A stretch of 64,000 bases of DNA. It comes from Gordonia sp. ABSL11-1 (GTDB taxonomy: Bacteria; Actinomycetota; Actinomycetes; Mycobacteriales; Mycobacteriaceae). Positions 24,986 to 33,300 of this stretch are shown here, in pieces (position 1 is the stretch's first letter; each line of letters begins with the position of its first letter). Below the pieces are notes generated by a model, which was given only the letters and a program-made list of their open reading frames with translations, did not search any database and was not told where the DNA came from. The position numbers and the translations under genes are program-made. The stretch is from NCBI RefSeq assembly GCF_030315685.1, contig NZ_JASXSI010000005.1:124001-188000 (forward strand), in the 5' to 3' direction.

Positions 24986-26276
24986 TCGACAACCCCGCCC
25001 AGAGCGCGACGACCGCCGCGGCCAACGTCGGCGGTACCGTCAACGCACCCAGCATCAGGTACTGACGCGATGCCGGGTGCGTGCCCTGGCGGTGCATCAC
25101 GTCGCGCCACAGGAGATTCGCCAATGACCCGAAGTAGGCGAGGTTCGGCCCGATGTTCACTCCCAGGAGTACGGCGAGCACCAGGGCCGGTTGGTGGGCC
25201 ACCAGGGGCACGAGCAGCAGTGTCGCGGGCAGGTTGTTGAGCAGGTTCGCCAGCACCGCCGCGAGCGCCGCGACGCCGAGGAGTGCCAGAAGTCCGGTAC
25301 CCGACGGGATCAACGAACTCACGACATCTCCGAGTGGCCCTTCTCGGACGGGCAGGATGATGACGCCCAGTGCGGCGACGAAGGCCAGGAACGGGACGTT
25401 CACCGCGCGGACCGTATGGGCGAGGGTCTCCGCAGGCGCGCGGAACAGCAACGGCATCACCATGATCAGCGCCCCGGCGCCGGCGACCGCCGCCAGCGGG
25501 ATGTCGAGCGGTTCGGCGACGACGAAGGCCACCAGCAGCAGGCACAGCGCGATCAGCACTCCCCGCGGTGCGTGCGGGGCCGACACGTCTGGGGCCGTCG
25601 CCGAGCCGGTGACGCTCTCGGTGTCGTCTCTCTCGGCCGGTCGCGGCGACGGCGCCGCGAGAGCGTCGGCGAAGAACCATCGAAAGATCAGATATTCCAC
25701 GATGATCGCGGCCGCCCACGGCGCGGCCATGAGGCCGGTGAAGCCCAGGAACGTCAGGCCCGTCGCGCCGAACGCCAGGAGATTGGTCAGATTGGAGACG
25801 GGCAACAACGTGGAGGTGCTGTTCGCGAGATGGTTGCTGGCGTAGGCGACTGGTGCGATCCGCGCACCGACTCGGCGGGCCGTGGCGACCGCGACGGGTG
25901 TCAGCAACACGATCGTCGTGTCGATCGACAGGACGGCGGTCGTGACGGCGGCCACCAGGAAGACGATGCGCAGCAGGCGGTTCGGTGACGACCGACTCCA
26001 CGTGGCAAGCACTGCTCCGATCCAGGTGAACACCCCGGTACGCGCGCACACATCCGCGACCACGAGCATCGCCGCCAGGAAACCGATGGTCGGTGCCATG
26101 AAACGGATCTCGTCGACCGCGTCGTCGAGCCCCGTCAGACCCAGCAGCACAACGAGTATCGCGACGGGCACCGCCACCAGCGCGGCCGGCATGCGCCGGG
26201 CACCGACCGTCGTGATGATGACGATCACCAGGAGCGCGACGGCGATGATGCTGCCGACGACGCCGGAGGCCGACAC
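24978..26276 (-). CDS. ArsB/SLC13-like membrane permease
   Basis: This is a polytopic protein of about eleven helices in the ion-transporter superfamily. STSTLLPVSNLTNLLAF in the first half and NLLNNLPATLLLVPLV plus LGVNIGPNLAYFGSLANLL in the second are paired re-entrant substrate-binding segments. Arsenite, dicarboxylate or sodium/proton transport are all possible. GTG 26276, five bases after the upstream DHA2 stop, is chosen because hydrophobic sequence begins directly after it; the open frame extends upstream as arginine-rich nonsense. It appears co-transcribed with the DHA2 exporter. Confidence 0.75.
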   Translation of the reverse strand: MSASGVVGSIIAVALLVIVIITTVGARRMPAALVAVPVAILVVLLGLTGLDDAVDEIRFMAPTIGFLAAMLVVADVCARTGVFTWIGAVLATWSRSSPNRLLRIVFLVAAVTTAVLSIDTTIVLLTPVAVATARRVGARIAPVAYASNHLANSTSTLLPVSNLTNLLAFGATGLTFLGFTGLMAAPWAAAIIVEYLIFRWFFADALAAPSPRPAERDDTESVTGSATAPDVSAPHAPRGVLIALCLLLVAFVVAEPLDIPLAAVAGAGALIMVMPLLFRAPAETLAHTVRAVNVPFLAFVAALGVIILPVREGPLGDVVSSLIPSGTGLLALLGVAALAAVLANLLNNLPATLLLVPLVAHQPALVLAVLLGVNIGPNLAYFGSLANLLWRDVMHRQGTHPASRQYLMLGALTVPPTLAAAVVALWAGLSIS

Positions 26277-26281
26277 GACCG

Positions 26282-28003
26282 TCAGTCCGGAGCGGTGTCC
26301 GTGCGCGGCGGAGCGGACGCGTCCGCCGCTCGTGCACCGACACCGACATTCTCCTGTGCCGCACCGTCGGCCGCTGGGATGTCGTCGCCGGCGGTCGGAG
26401 CATCCGGGGAGACGGTCACCACCCGGCGAGGGGCGAGCCACGCCAGGACGAATGCACTCGCGACGAGGACGGCCCCGAGGACGATGTAGGCCTGCCGCAT
26501 CGGCTCCAGGAACGCGTCCTGGGCGTCGTGGGCGATCTGCGCCGCCAGCGGTCCGGCACGGTCCGCGAGGCGTTCGACGACGGCGGTCGCCTCGGCCAGT
26601 GAGCGTCGGATGTGGTCGGCGGCCTGGCCCGCCTGTTGCACCAGCATCTGGCCGCCGAGCTGATCGCCGGCCGCTATGCGTTGTTCACCGGCCGCGGTCA
26701 GCTGGGTGCGGGCGTTGTCGGCGACGGCACCGATCCGGTTGGAATAGCCGGCCGCCATGATGCTGCCCGCCACGGCGATCCCGATGGCCGCGCCGATCTC
26801 TCGTGCCGTGTCGTTGACCGCGGAGCCGACGCCCTGATTGTCCAGTGGGGTGTTCGACATGATGGCGGTCGTCGACGACGCCGTCGCGAGCCCGATGCCG
26901 ATGGCGCACAACACGATGATCCAGATGGCGGTCCAGTACGTCTCGTAGTGGACGATCCCGAGCAGGACGATGCCCACGCCGGCGAGCAGGATGCCGCCGG
27001 CCAGGACGAAGCGCAGGGCGTCGAAGCGGACCGCCAGCCAGTTGCCCAGCAGCGCGAAGATCCCGACTCCCGCCACCATCGGCATGAGGGCGAACGCCGA
27101 CTGCAGCGGTGAGTAGCCGAAGACGAGCTGCAGTTGCTGCAGCATCAGATAGAACACGCCGAACGATGCGAAGAACTGCATGGCGATGGCCAGGGAGCCC
27201 GAGCCGAACGCGCGATTGGTGAAGAGGCGGACGTCCAGAAGCGGTGATGCGCGGCGCAGTTCGAGGAACACGAACGCCACGACGAGGACGATCCCTCCGA
27301 TCAGCCCGATCAGGACCAGCGGATCGGCCCAGCCGCGATGTGGGGCCTCGAGCAAGCCCAGCACGATGCCGGTGATGCCGAGGATCGAGGTGAGCGAACC
27401 GGCGACGTCGAATCGTCCGGGGCTGCTGTCGCGCGAACTGCCGATGGTGAAACACAGTGCTGCGGTCAGGACCGCGGACGCGGCGAACGTGATGAAGATC
27501 GAATGCCAGGTGAAGAACTCCAGCAGGATGCCGGTGACGAGGAAACCGGCGATCGCGCCGCCACCGGCGACGGCGGCCCAGATGCTCACCCCCAGCGCGC
27601 GGCGACTCTCCGGGACACCGGAGGTGATCAAGGACAGCGTCGTCGGCATGATCAGCGCGGCGCCCACGCCCGCGAGGACCCGGGTGGCGATCAGTTGCGT
27701 CGGATCGCTGATCCACACGGGCAGCACGGACGCGATGGCGAAGACGAACAGTCCGACGATCAGGACGCCGCGTCGTCCGTAACGGTCGCCGACCGCACCT
27801 GCCGGTAGCAGGAGCGCGGCGAGGGCGAGGGTGTAGCCGTCGACGATCCAGGTCATCTGGCCCGAGTCGGCACCGGTGTCGATCGCGATGTCGGGCAGCG
27901 CGGTGTTGAGCGCGGCCATCGCGGCGACGACCATGCTGACCGCGGCGCACGCGATGGCTATCAACCAGATCGAGCGGAGATCGGCGGAGCGCAACCTCGT
28001 CAT
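26282..28003 (-). CDS. DHA2-family 14-helix multidrug exporter
   Basis: The 573-residue EmrB/QacA-type exporter has MTWIVDGYTLALAALLLPAG, motif A GDRYGRRGVL, and the antiporter motif C region ISTAVG-like GAIAGFLVTG. A long periplasmic loop near the C-terminus (about residues 440-520, rich in Ala/Gln) precedes the last helix. ATG 28003 has GAAGGG six bases upstream; the longer frame from 28108 lacks a site. It pumps drugs or metabolites by proton antiport; the substrate is unknown. It is followed closely by the ArsB-like permease. Confidence 0.85.
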   Translation of the reverse strand: MTRLRSADLRSIWLIAIACAAVSMVVAAMAALNTALPDIAIDTGADSGQMTWIVDGYTLALAALLLPAGAVGDRYGRRGVLIVGLFVFAIASVLPVWISDPTQLIATRVLAGVGAALIMPTTLSLITSGVPESRRALGVSIWAAVAGGGAIAGFLVTGILLEFFTWHSIFITFAASAVLTAALCFTIGSSRDSSPGRFDVAGSLTSILGITGIVLGLLEAPHRGWADPLVLIGLIGGIVLVVAFVFLELRRASPLLDVRLFTNRAFGSGSLAIAMQFFASFGVFYLMLQQLQLVFGYSPLQSAFALMPMVAGVGIFALLGNWLAVRFDALRFVLAGGILLAGVGIVLLGIVHYETYWTAIWIIVLCAIGIGLATASSTTAIMSNTPLDNQGVGSAVNDTAREIGAAIGIAVAGSIMAAGYSNRIGAVADNARTQLTAAGEQRIAAGDQLGGQMLVQQAGQAADHIRRSLAEATAVVERLADRAGPLAAQIAHDAQDAFLEPMRQAYIVLGAVLVASAFVLAWLAPRRVVTVSPDAPTAGDDIPAADGAAQENVGVGARAADASAPPRTDTAPD

Positions 28004-28092
28004 CGTCACCCTTCGAAGCAGTACCTGCCGAACGTGTTGCCTGATCGTTATCGCGACACGCAGTGTGGGCGACCACCATCTTGATGCAACAT

Positions 28093-28108
28093 GTGACACA
28101 TTTATCAC
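28093..28108. promoter_or_regulatory. Possible operator upstream of the DHA2 exporter
   Basis: GTGACACATTTATCAC is an imperfect inverted repeat (arms GTGACA/TATCAC) in the AT-richer spacer between the exporter and the divergent 46-residue membrane protein gene. No regulator gene is adjacent, so the assignment is tentative. Confidence 0.35.
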
Positions 28109-28175
28109 TGCAGTAACAAGAACCCGGTAGCTGTCCTCTTGGTCAATCGTCCGGGACTACCGAAAGTGAGAGATC

Positions 28176-28316
28176 ATGGCCTCACCTCAGGTCGCCTCTT
28201 CACAAGGTACCGACTACACACCTGTTCGCGTACATGTATGGCGTGTGGTGTCGATGCTCGCGGCGCTGGTCGCGGTCGTCGCGGGCCTTCTCGTCATCGT
28301 GACGTCGGCAGCCTGA
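28176..28316 (+). CDS. Small single-pass membrane protein, 46 aa
   Basis: ATG 28176 opens a 46-codon frame preceded by GTGAGAG. The product has a polar N-terminus (MASPQVASSQGTDYTPVRVH), a WR boundary, then a single hydrophobic helix, VVSMLAALVAVVAGLLVIV, ending TSAA. It resembles no family I can name. The well-formed helix, a good start region and a following stem-loop support a real small gene. It is divergent from the DHA2 exporter and might be an accessory subunit, but that is speculation. Confidence 0.55.
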   Translation: MASPQVASSQGTDYTPVRVHVWRVVSMLAALVAVVAGLLVIVTSAA

Positions 28317-28332
28317 CCGGCTGAGACGCAAC

Positions 28333-28364
28333 TGCGCCCCGCCGAGTGGACTCGACGAGGCGCA
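28333..28364. terminator. Stem-loop between convergent genes
   Basis: TGCGCCCCGCCGAG and CTCGACGAGGCGCA pair at 12 of 14 positions around a 4-nt loop. The stem sits between the 46-residue membrane protein gene and the convergent DUF6918 gene, a position suited to a bidirectional terminator. Confidence 0.55.
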
Positions 28365-28381
28365 GAGTGTGAAGTCGTGAT

Positions 28382-28813
28382 TCAGGCGGCGTGCTTCTCG
28401 ATGACGCCGCCGACACGGGGCAGCGCCGCGATGACATAGCCCTTGGCCTTACCGCGCAAGGAGTTGTAGGCCTTGGCCAGGGCGGGCTTCGCAGTGGCTG
28501 CCTGATCGTCGGTGACGGTCAGCAGGGCCTCGGCGACCGCATCGTCGTTGGCGACCAGATGATCGGCGAACGCAACCCCGGCCGGGTGCGAATCCCAGAA
28601 CGGTGCGAGAGCCGACAGGAAGTCTGGCAGCATCTTGTCGGTCGCGGACGCCACGACGCCCGGCTTGACCTTCTGTGCGGCCGCATAGGCCGTCTTGACG
28701 GCGGCACCGCCCAATCCCCTCTGGTCGGACACCTCCGCGTCGATCACGTCGGCCAGATCGGCGACCACGGCGGTGCGGTCGGTGTCGAGCAGGGACTGAA
28801 GCGAATCACTCAT
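28382..28813 (-). CDS. DUF6918-type small protein, 143 aa
   Basis: This 143-residue helical protein (SLQSLLDTDRTAVVADLADV, QRGLGGAAVKTAYAAAQKVK, ALPRVGGVIEKHA) matches the small actinobacterial group I know as DUF6918. No catalytic motif is visible and the function is unknown. ATG 28813 has GAGGAG eight bases upstream. A longer frame starting at 28846 adds only arginine-rich residues and is not preferred. Confidence 0.7.
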   Translation of the reverse strand: MSDSLQSLLDTDRTAVVADLADVIDAEVSDQRGLGGAAVKTAYAAAQKVKPGVVASATDKMLPDFLSALAPFWDSHPAGVAFADHLVANDDAVAEALLTVTDDQAATAKPALAKAYNSLRGKAKGYVIAALPRVGGVIEKHAA

Positions 28814-28875
28814 GTGGGATCTCCTCGGCGCCCGGGCGGGCATCAACTTCTCGGCGGATGTGGTCCGCGTCGAGG

Positions 28876-29176
28876 TTAGCCGATCAGTACTTCTCTGACC
28901 TGACCTCCGTCGACCGGCGCGACGGTGGCATTGATGAACGACGCCTGGCCGGACAGCAGAAAGGCGACGAGGGCGCCCACCTCCGGGGGCGGCCGAAGCG
29001 TTTCATCGGGCTGCTGCTCACGAACTCACGTCCGACCTCTTCCCCGTTGTCGGCATCGATCTGCTTGAGCGATCCCTCGACCATCGGAGTCATGATCGAC
29101 CCGGGCGCAATGGCTTTCACGGTGATGCCGTACTGCCCGTATTCGATCCCGGAGTTGCGGGTCAGGCCGACGACGC
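28876..29176 (-). pseudogene. Truncated, frameshifted SDR
   Basis: This is the C-terminal third of a short-chain dehydrogenase: SVVGLTRNSGIEYGQYGITV, KAIAPGSIMTPMVEGSLKQI, then after a frame change at the C-run near 28985-28993, PEVGALVAFLLSGQASFINA, ending QVREVLIG and TAA at 28876-28878. The catalytic Tyr/Lys and the whole nucleotide-binding half are missing. The break abuts a palindromic repeat at 29183, suggesting loss of the 5' part in a repeat-associated event. Confidence 0.8.
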
Positions 29177-29182
29177 TGAGGG

Positions 29183-29215
29183 GCGAGCGTCACGAAGGGC
29201 CTTCGTGACGCTCGC
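29183..29215. repeat. Palindromic repeat, TCACGAAGG family
   Basis: Two perfect 16-bp arms (GCGAGCGTCACGAAGG and its complement) flank a single base. The palindrome joins the broken SDR to the 25-bp tandem repeat. Related elements lie at 33321-33350, 41383-41413 and 62101-62160. Confidence 0.85.
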
Positions 29216-29228
29216 AAGCTCGCTCCTC

Positions 29229-29320
29229 GGGCACTGTGGTGACGGTGCTCTTCGGGCACGGTGGTGACGGTGCTCTTCGGGCACTGTGGTGACGGTGCTC
29301 TTCGGGCACTGTGGTGACCT
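29229..29320. repeat. 25-bp tandem repeat, 3.6 units
   Basis: Units beginning GGGCACTGTGGTGACGGTGC run at 29229-29253, 29254-29278 and 29279-29303, with a partial fourth to 29320. They are almost identical (one T/G difference). The array lies between the truncated SDR and the end of chsH3 and is not part of either. Confidence 0.85.
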
Positions 29321-29336
29321 GGTCGTCGCGACGACC

Positions 29337-30200
29337 TCAACCCGCCACGGACAGAACGACATTGTTCAGCGCGGGCGAGCCGTCGCGGGCGGCCACCGAT
29401 GCGGTGATCAGGAGTCGGCCGTTCTCGTCCCAGATCTCGACATCGAGTGTTTCGCCGGGGAACACCACGCCGGCAAAGGTGGCCGAGAAGTCGGCAACGG
29501 CCGCGGCTTCCCCGTCGAGGACAGCATCGGTGACCGCTCGGCACACCGTGCCGTAGGTGCACAGGCCATGCAGGATCGGGCGGGGGAATCCGGCGTTCGC
29601 GGCGAACGCGGGATCGGAGTGCAGCGGATTGCGGTCGCCGCACAGCCGATAGAGGAGGGCCTGCTGCGGAAGGGTGGGAACCGAGAGTCGGTGATCCGGC
29701 ACGCGATCCGGGTAGGCGATCTTCGTCGACGTCCCGCGTTCGCCGCCGAAACCGCCCTCGCCCTTGGCGAAGATGGAAGACCTGGCTGTCCAGAGCGGGC
29801 TGCCGGCCTCGTCGACCGTGACCGACTCCTGGATGATCACCGCGGCCGATCCCTTGTCCTGGATCTCCGCGATGGTGGTCCGGGTGGTCGCCTTGCCGCT
29901 CGCGGGCAGTGGCTGGTGCGCGGTCACCTGCTGGCTGCCGTGCACGACCTTCGCGAGGTCGATGTCGATCCCCGGAAAGGAGACCTTGGGCGCTTCGGTC
30001 GCGTGGAACGACGCGGCGACGGTGGCAAAGGAGGGCAACACCTTCGGCGACACGTCGTCGACGTAGGCGAGTCCTGCGGTGTCCATCGGGTCGGCGGCCG
30101 CTCCGACGGCGAGGTGATAGAGCGCGACGTCCGACGCCGACCACTCGAAGCTGACCTCGGGCAGTTCGGCGCCGAGCGCCACGGACGGATCGATGGCCAC
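29337..30200 (-). CDS. chsH3: ChsH3/Hsd4B-type MaoC enoyl-CoA hydratase
   Basis: The 287-residue double-hotdog hydratase has an N-terminal domain with KVLPSFATVAASFHA and QQVTAHQPLPASGKAT. The C-terminal domain carries the catalytic hydratase-2 motif YRLCGDRNPLHSDPAFA and FPRPILHGLCTYG. It corresponds to Rv3538 (hsd4B/chsH3), an (R)-specific hydratase acting on steroid side-chain enoyl-CoA. It starts 4 bp after the kstD stop on the same strand, the same pairing as in mycobacteria, and shares the KstR operator before kstD. Confidence 0.88.
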   Translation of the reverse strand: MAIDPSVALGAELPEVSFEWSASDVALYHLAVGAAADPMDTAGLAYVDDVSPKVLPSFATVAASFHATEAPKVSFPGIDIDLAKVVHGSQQVTAHQPLPASGKATTRTTIAEIQDKGSAAVIIQESVTVDEAGSPLWTARSSIFAKGEGGFGGERGTSTKIAYPDRVPDHRLSVPTLPQQALLYRLCGDRNPLHSDPAFAANAGFPRPILHGLCTYGTVCRAVTDAVLDGEAAAVADFSATFAGVVFPGETLDVEIWDENGRLLITASVAARDGSPALNNVVLSVAG

Positions 30201-30204
30201 GGTC

Positions 30205-31944
30205 TCAGGCTCCTGTGCTGGTCGATGTGGTGGAGGTGGCCGCTGCCTTCGCGGCAGTGTCGAGCGCGGCGAGGTAGCCGAACACGAGCGCTGGTCCTAT
30301 GGTCGCCCCGGGGCCCGCATAGGTGTGGCCCATGACCGGCGCACTGGTGTTGCCGGCGGCGTACAGACCTTCGATCACCGATCCGTCGGCTCGCAGAGCG
30401 CGTCCGGCGGAATCGGTCTCGAGGCCACCCTTGGTCCCCAGGTCACCGGGCACCATCTTGACCGCGTAGAACGGGGCCCTGGTGAGTGTGCCCAGACTCG
30501 GATTGGGCTTGTTCGTGATGTCGCCGTAGTAGTGATCGTATCCACTTGTGCCACGACCGAAATCGGCGTCGATACCGGAACGTGCGAATCCGTTGAAGCG
30601 TTCCGTCGTCTGTGCGAGCGCGTCGGCAGGCAGGCCGATCTTCTCGGCGAGCTCCCGGATCGAGCCGGCCTTCACGACGACACCGGAGTCGAACCACTTC
30701 TTCGGAAGCGGTTGCCGTGCATTGATTCCGGCGAATAGATAGCGGTTGCGGCAGGTCTGATCCATGATCAGCCAGGCCGGCACGTTCTCACCCGGACCGT
30801 CGCCCTGGCCGTACTCGCCGCCGTACATCTGATGAACCGCTTCGACGTAGGGCAGCGACTCGTTCATGAACCGCTGACCACGCTCGTTGACCATGAATGT
30901 GCCGGGGACGGCGCGTTCGGACAGCGCGAACCACGGCCCGCGGGGCAGTGGGATCGTCGGTCCCCACCAGGCGTCGTCCATCAGGGCGACCGACGCGCCG
31001 ATCTTCAGGCCCGCGTTGATCCCGTCACCGGTGTTCGACGGTGCACCCGTCGTCCAGTCCGAACCGATCGGCTCCCGCTGGTACTTACGGCGCATCTCGG
31101 GGTTGTTCTCGAACCCGCCGCACGCCAGGATCACCCCGTGCCGGGCGTGGATCCGGTAGGTGGCACCGCCGGATTCGGCGATCACGCCGACGACCCGTCC
31201 GTCGTCGGTGATCAGATCGGTGAGGCCGGTGTTCAGGCGCAGCGGAACCCCGAGCTGTCGGACGCCGAGCAGGAGTTCGGCCGCCAGCGCGGCACCCATC
31301 GCGATGAGCTTCTTGCCCCGCGAGCGGGCCCAGAAGAACCGCGAACCGACCTTCGCCATCCGCACCGGGCCCCGCCAGTGGCGCAGACCGGTGTTGAGCC
31401 ATCGGTAGTCGGACTGCAGCACGACCATGTTCAGCGGGGCCTTGGTGTACTGCGGGTGCAGCGTCTTCAGGTCGTCGCCGAGGGCGCGGGCGTCGAACGG
31501 GCGGGGCTCGACGGACCGCCCGGCGAGCCGGCCGCCGGGGGCCTCGGGATAGTAGTCGGAGTAGTTCTTCACCCATTCCAGGTCGAGCGGGGCGTGCTTC
31601 ATCAGGAAGTCCAGCGCCTCCGGGCCACGATCGATGTAGGTGTCGATCCGCTCGGCCGGCGCGTGCTCGCCGATGATGGCATGGACGTACTCACGCGCCT
31701 TCGCCACCGTGTCGTCGACGCCGTCGCGCCGCAGTACCGAGTTGTTCGGAATCCACACGCCGCCACCCGAGCGGGACGTCGAGCCGCCCCAATACGGGGA
31801 TTTCTCGATGATCACGGTCTTCAGCCCGCTCGCCGCCGCGGTGATGGCCGCGCTGAGGCCGGCCGCGCCGGCGCCGACGACGATGACGTCGAACGTCTCG
31901 GGAGTGGTGGTGTTCTGTGCTGCGGGTTCGGTCGCGCCGGCCAT
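30205..31944 (-). CDS. kstD: 3-ketosteroid delta-1-dehydrogenase KstD
   Basis: The 579-residue flavoprotein has the FAD-binding motif VIVVGAGAAGLSAAI near residue 21, YWGGSTSRSGGGVWIPNN, and active-site segments NYSDYYPEAPGG and GHTYAGPGATIGPALVF, where the Tyr-x3-Gly pair aligns with the catalytic Tyr487/Gly491 of Rhodococcus KstD1. It desaturates C1-C2 of ring A, which together with 9-alpha-hydroxylation opens ring B. ATG 31944 is preferred over GTG 31965 because AAGGGA precedes it. A KstR operator lies 47 bp upstream; chsH3 follows. Confidence 0.95.
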   Translation of the reverse strand: MAGATEPAAQNTTTPETFDVIVVGAGAAGLSAAITAAASGLKTVIIEKSPYWGGSTSRSGGGVWIPNNSVLRRDGVDDTVAKAREYVHAIIGEHAPAERIDTYIDRGPEALDFLMKHAPLDLEWVKNYSDYYPEAPGGRLAGRSVEPRPFDARALGDDLKTLHPQYTKAPLNMVVLQSDYRWLNTGLRHWRGPVRMAKVGSRFFWARSRGKKLIAMGAALAAELLLGVRQLGVPLRLNTGLTDLITDDGRVVGVIAESGGATYRIHARHGVILACGGFENNPEMRRKYQREPIGSDWTTGAPSNTGDGINAGLKIGASVALMDDAWWGPTIPLPRGPWFALSERAVPGTFMVNERGQRFMNESLPYVEAVHQMYGGEYGQGDGPGENVPAWLIMDQTCRNRYLFAGINARQPLPKKWFDSGVVVKAGSIRELAEKIGLPADALAQTTERFNGFARSGIDADFGRGTSGYDHYYGDITNKPNPSLGTLTRAPFYAVKMVPGDLGTKGGLETDSAGRALRADGSVIEGLYAAGNTSAPVMGHTYAGPGATIGPALVFGYLAALDTAAKAAATSTTSTSTGA

Positions 31945-31990
31945 GGGGGTCCCTTCATGCGCCACGGGTGGAACGTGTTCTCCCTAGAAT

Positions 31991-32004
31991 TAGAACACGT
32001 TACA
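31991..32004. promoter_or_regulatory. KstR operator, kstD promoter
   Basis: TAGAACACGTTACA fits the KstR consensus TNNAACNNGTTNNA. It is 47 bp upstream of the chosen kstD start and oriented for the kstD-chsH3 transcript. Confidence 0.85.
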
Positions 32005-32132
32005 GAAATGGGGCGCCAGGGGCGGGCCGGATGGAGTGCCCATCCGGCGCTGCCGGTCGCTGCCGGTCGCTGCCTGAGTCCCGCTGCGGGCGTGATGGAC
32101 TTCGCTGGAGCAACCCGCGAGCATGTCTGTGA

Positions 32133-32406
32133 GTGCGGGCGCTGCGTGCCCGGGCGGCATCGATGGCGGTGACCCACGCGCTGGCGGCGGAGTGCGGCAA
32201 GGCGGGTGTCCGGGTTCACCGCCGTGAGCCGGGCTCGATGGCCTCGGGTGATGACCGACGATGCGGAGTTCTCGCTGTTCCCTGGTCCTGGGTCAGGGTT
32301 TCGCCGGACCCGAGATGGTCGCCGCTGTCGTCGCGATGCCGGCGAGTCAGGACGCGTCGTCCATGACCGGGGCCGGGATCCGGGTCGACGGCGGTTCGCA
32401 CGGGTG
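32133..32406 (+). pseudogene. Decayed SDR remnant between kstD and hsaE
   Basis: Fragments of a short-chain dehydrogenase C-terminus appear in successive frames: SMAVTHALAAECGKAGVRVH, then DAEFSLFPGPGSGF, then GPEMVAAVVAMPASQD and MTGAGIRVDGGSHG with a stop at 32404-32406. At least two frameshifts separate them. It fills most of the space between the two divergent KstR promoters. Confidence 0.7.
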
Positions 32407-32443
32407 AATGACACCGTGTCGCTGATCGGGCATGTCGCCGAAC

Positions 32444-32457
32444 TGCAACATGTTCTA
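32444..32457. promoter_or_regulatory. KstR operator 1, hsaE promoter
   Basis: TGCAACATGTTCTA fits the KstR consensus in full. It is the upstream member of a pair before hsaE. Confidence 0.85.
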
Positions 32458-32460
32458 AAC

Positions 32461-32474
32461 TAGAACATGTTCAC
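32461..32474. promoter_or_regulatory. KstR operator 2, hsaE promoter
   Basis: TAGAACATGTTCAC matches the KstR consensus except for the final base. It lies 17 bp from the first site and 20 bp before hsaE. The tandem arrangement is unique in this window and could give tighter repression. Confidence 0.75.
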
Positions 32475-32494
32475 TCGATGGGATTGGGGAGAAA

Positions 32495-33283
32495 ATGGCG
32501 GTCGATCAGGTAATTCGCGAGCAGATCGCGACTGATCTGTGGAACGCGGAGCGGGCCGCGGTGGCGATCGACCGGCCGACAGATGCCCATCCCGGGCTCG
32601 ATGTCGTCGACGCCTACGAGATCCAGCTGATCAACATCCGCAAGCGGCTCGACGCCGGCGCCACGGTGGCCGGGCACAAGGTGGGGCTGGCGTCCGAGGC
32701 GATGCAGAAGATGATGAACGTCGACGAGCCCGATTACGGTCATCTGCTCGATGTGATGCAGTACTTCGAGTCGACGCCGATCGATCGGTCGCGGCTGTGT
32801 TTTCCGCGGGTCGAGGTCGAGGTGGGGTTCATCCTCGGCAAGGATCTGCCCGGTGCGGGCTGCACCAACGAGGACGTCATCGACGCCGTGGAGTGGGTGG
32901 TGCCGTCGATCGAGCTGATCGACTCGCGCATCACCGATTGGAAGATCACGCTGTGCGACACGATCGCCGACAACGCGTCGTCGTGCGGCTGGGTTCTTGG
33001 GGAACAGCGTGTCCCGATCAGCGAGATCGACACCGGGGACATCGATGCGGTGCTGCACCGCAATGGGGAGATCGTGGCGAAGGGCAACTCGTCGGCGGTG
33101 CTGGGCCACCCGCTGAACGCGGTGTCGTGGCTGGCGCGCAAGGTCGAGGGTTTCGGTGTGCGTCTGCGCAAGGGTGATGTGATCCTGCCGGGCACGGCGA
33201 CCCGCGCCATCGACATCGCCTCGGGTGATCATTTCGTCGCCGAGTTCGCCGGGCTCGGCTCGGTCACCCTCGATTTCGACTAG
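32495..33283 (+). CDS. hsaE: HsaE, 2-hydroxyhexa-2,4-dienoate hydratase
   Basis: This 262-residue protein of the MhpD/4-oxalocrotonate decarboxylase fold shows GATVAGHKVGLASEAMQKMM, the metal-binding RVEVEVGFILGKDL with its Glu pair, and GVRLRKGDVILPGTAT. It hydrates 2-hydroxyhexa-2,4-dienoate released from ring A to 4-hydroxy-2-oxohexanoate, the HsaF substrate. ATG 32495 follows GGGGAGA. Two KstR operators lie just upstream. A 130-bp spacer with a palindromic repeat separates it from hsaG. Confidence 0.93.
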   Translation: MAVDQVIREQIATDLWNAERAAVAIDRPTDAHPGLDVVDAYEIQLINIRKRLDAGATVAGHKVGLASEAMQKMMNVDEPDYGHLLDVMQYFESTPIDRSRLCFPRVEVEVGFILGKDLPGAGCTNEDVIDAVEWVVPSIELIDSRITDWKITLCDTIADNASSCGWVLGEQRVPISEIDTGDIDAVLHRNGEIVAKGNSSAVLGHPLNAVSWLARKVEGFGVRLRKGDVILPGTATRAIDIASGDHFVAEFAGLGSVTLDFD

Positions 33284-33300
33284 CAGACTTTTCGGTCCCT

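Noticed and set aside
29229..29320. CRISPR array
   Set aside because: The 25-bp units are directly adjacent without unique spacers and there are no cas genes, so this is a simple tandem repeat.
30832..32172. 446-codon plus-strand frame opposite kstD
   Set aside because: The minus strand encodes an unmistakable KstD; the plus frame is its mirror.
32133..32366. A 77-codon plus-strand gene between kstD and hsaE
   Set aside because: It matches one piece of an SDR whose remaining parts lie in other frames, so it is a pseudogene fragment.
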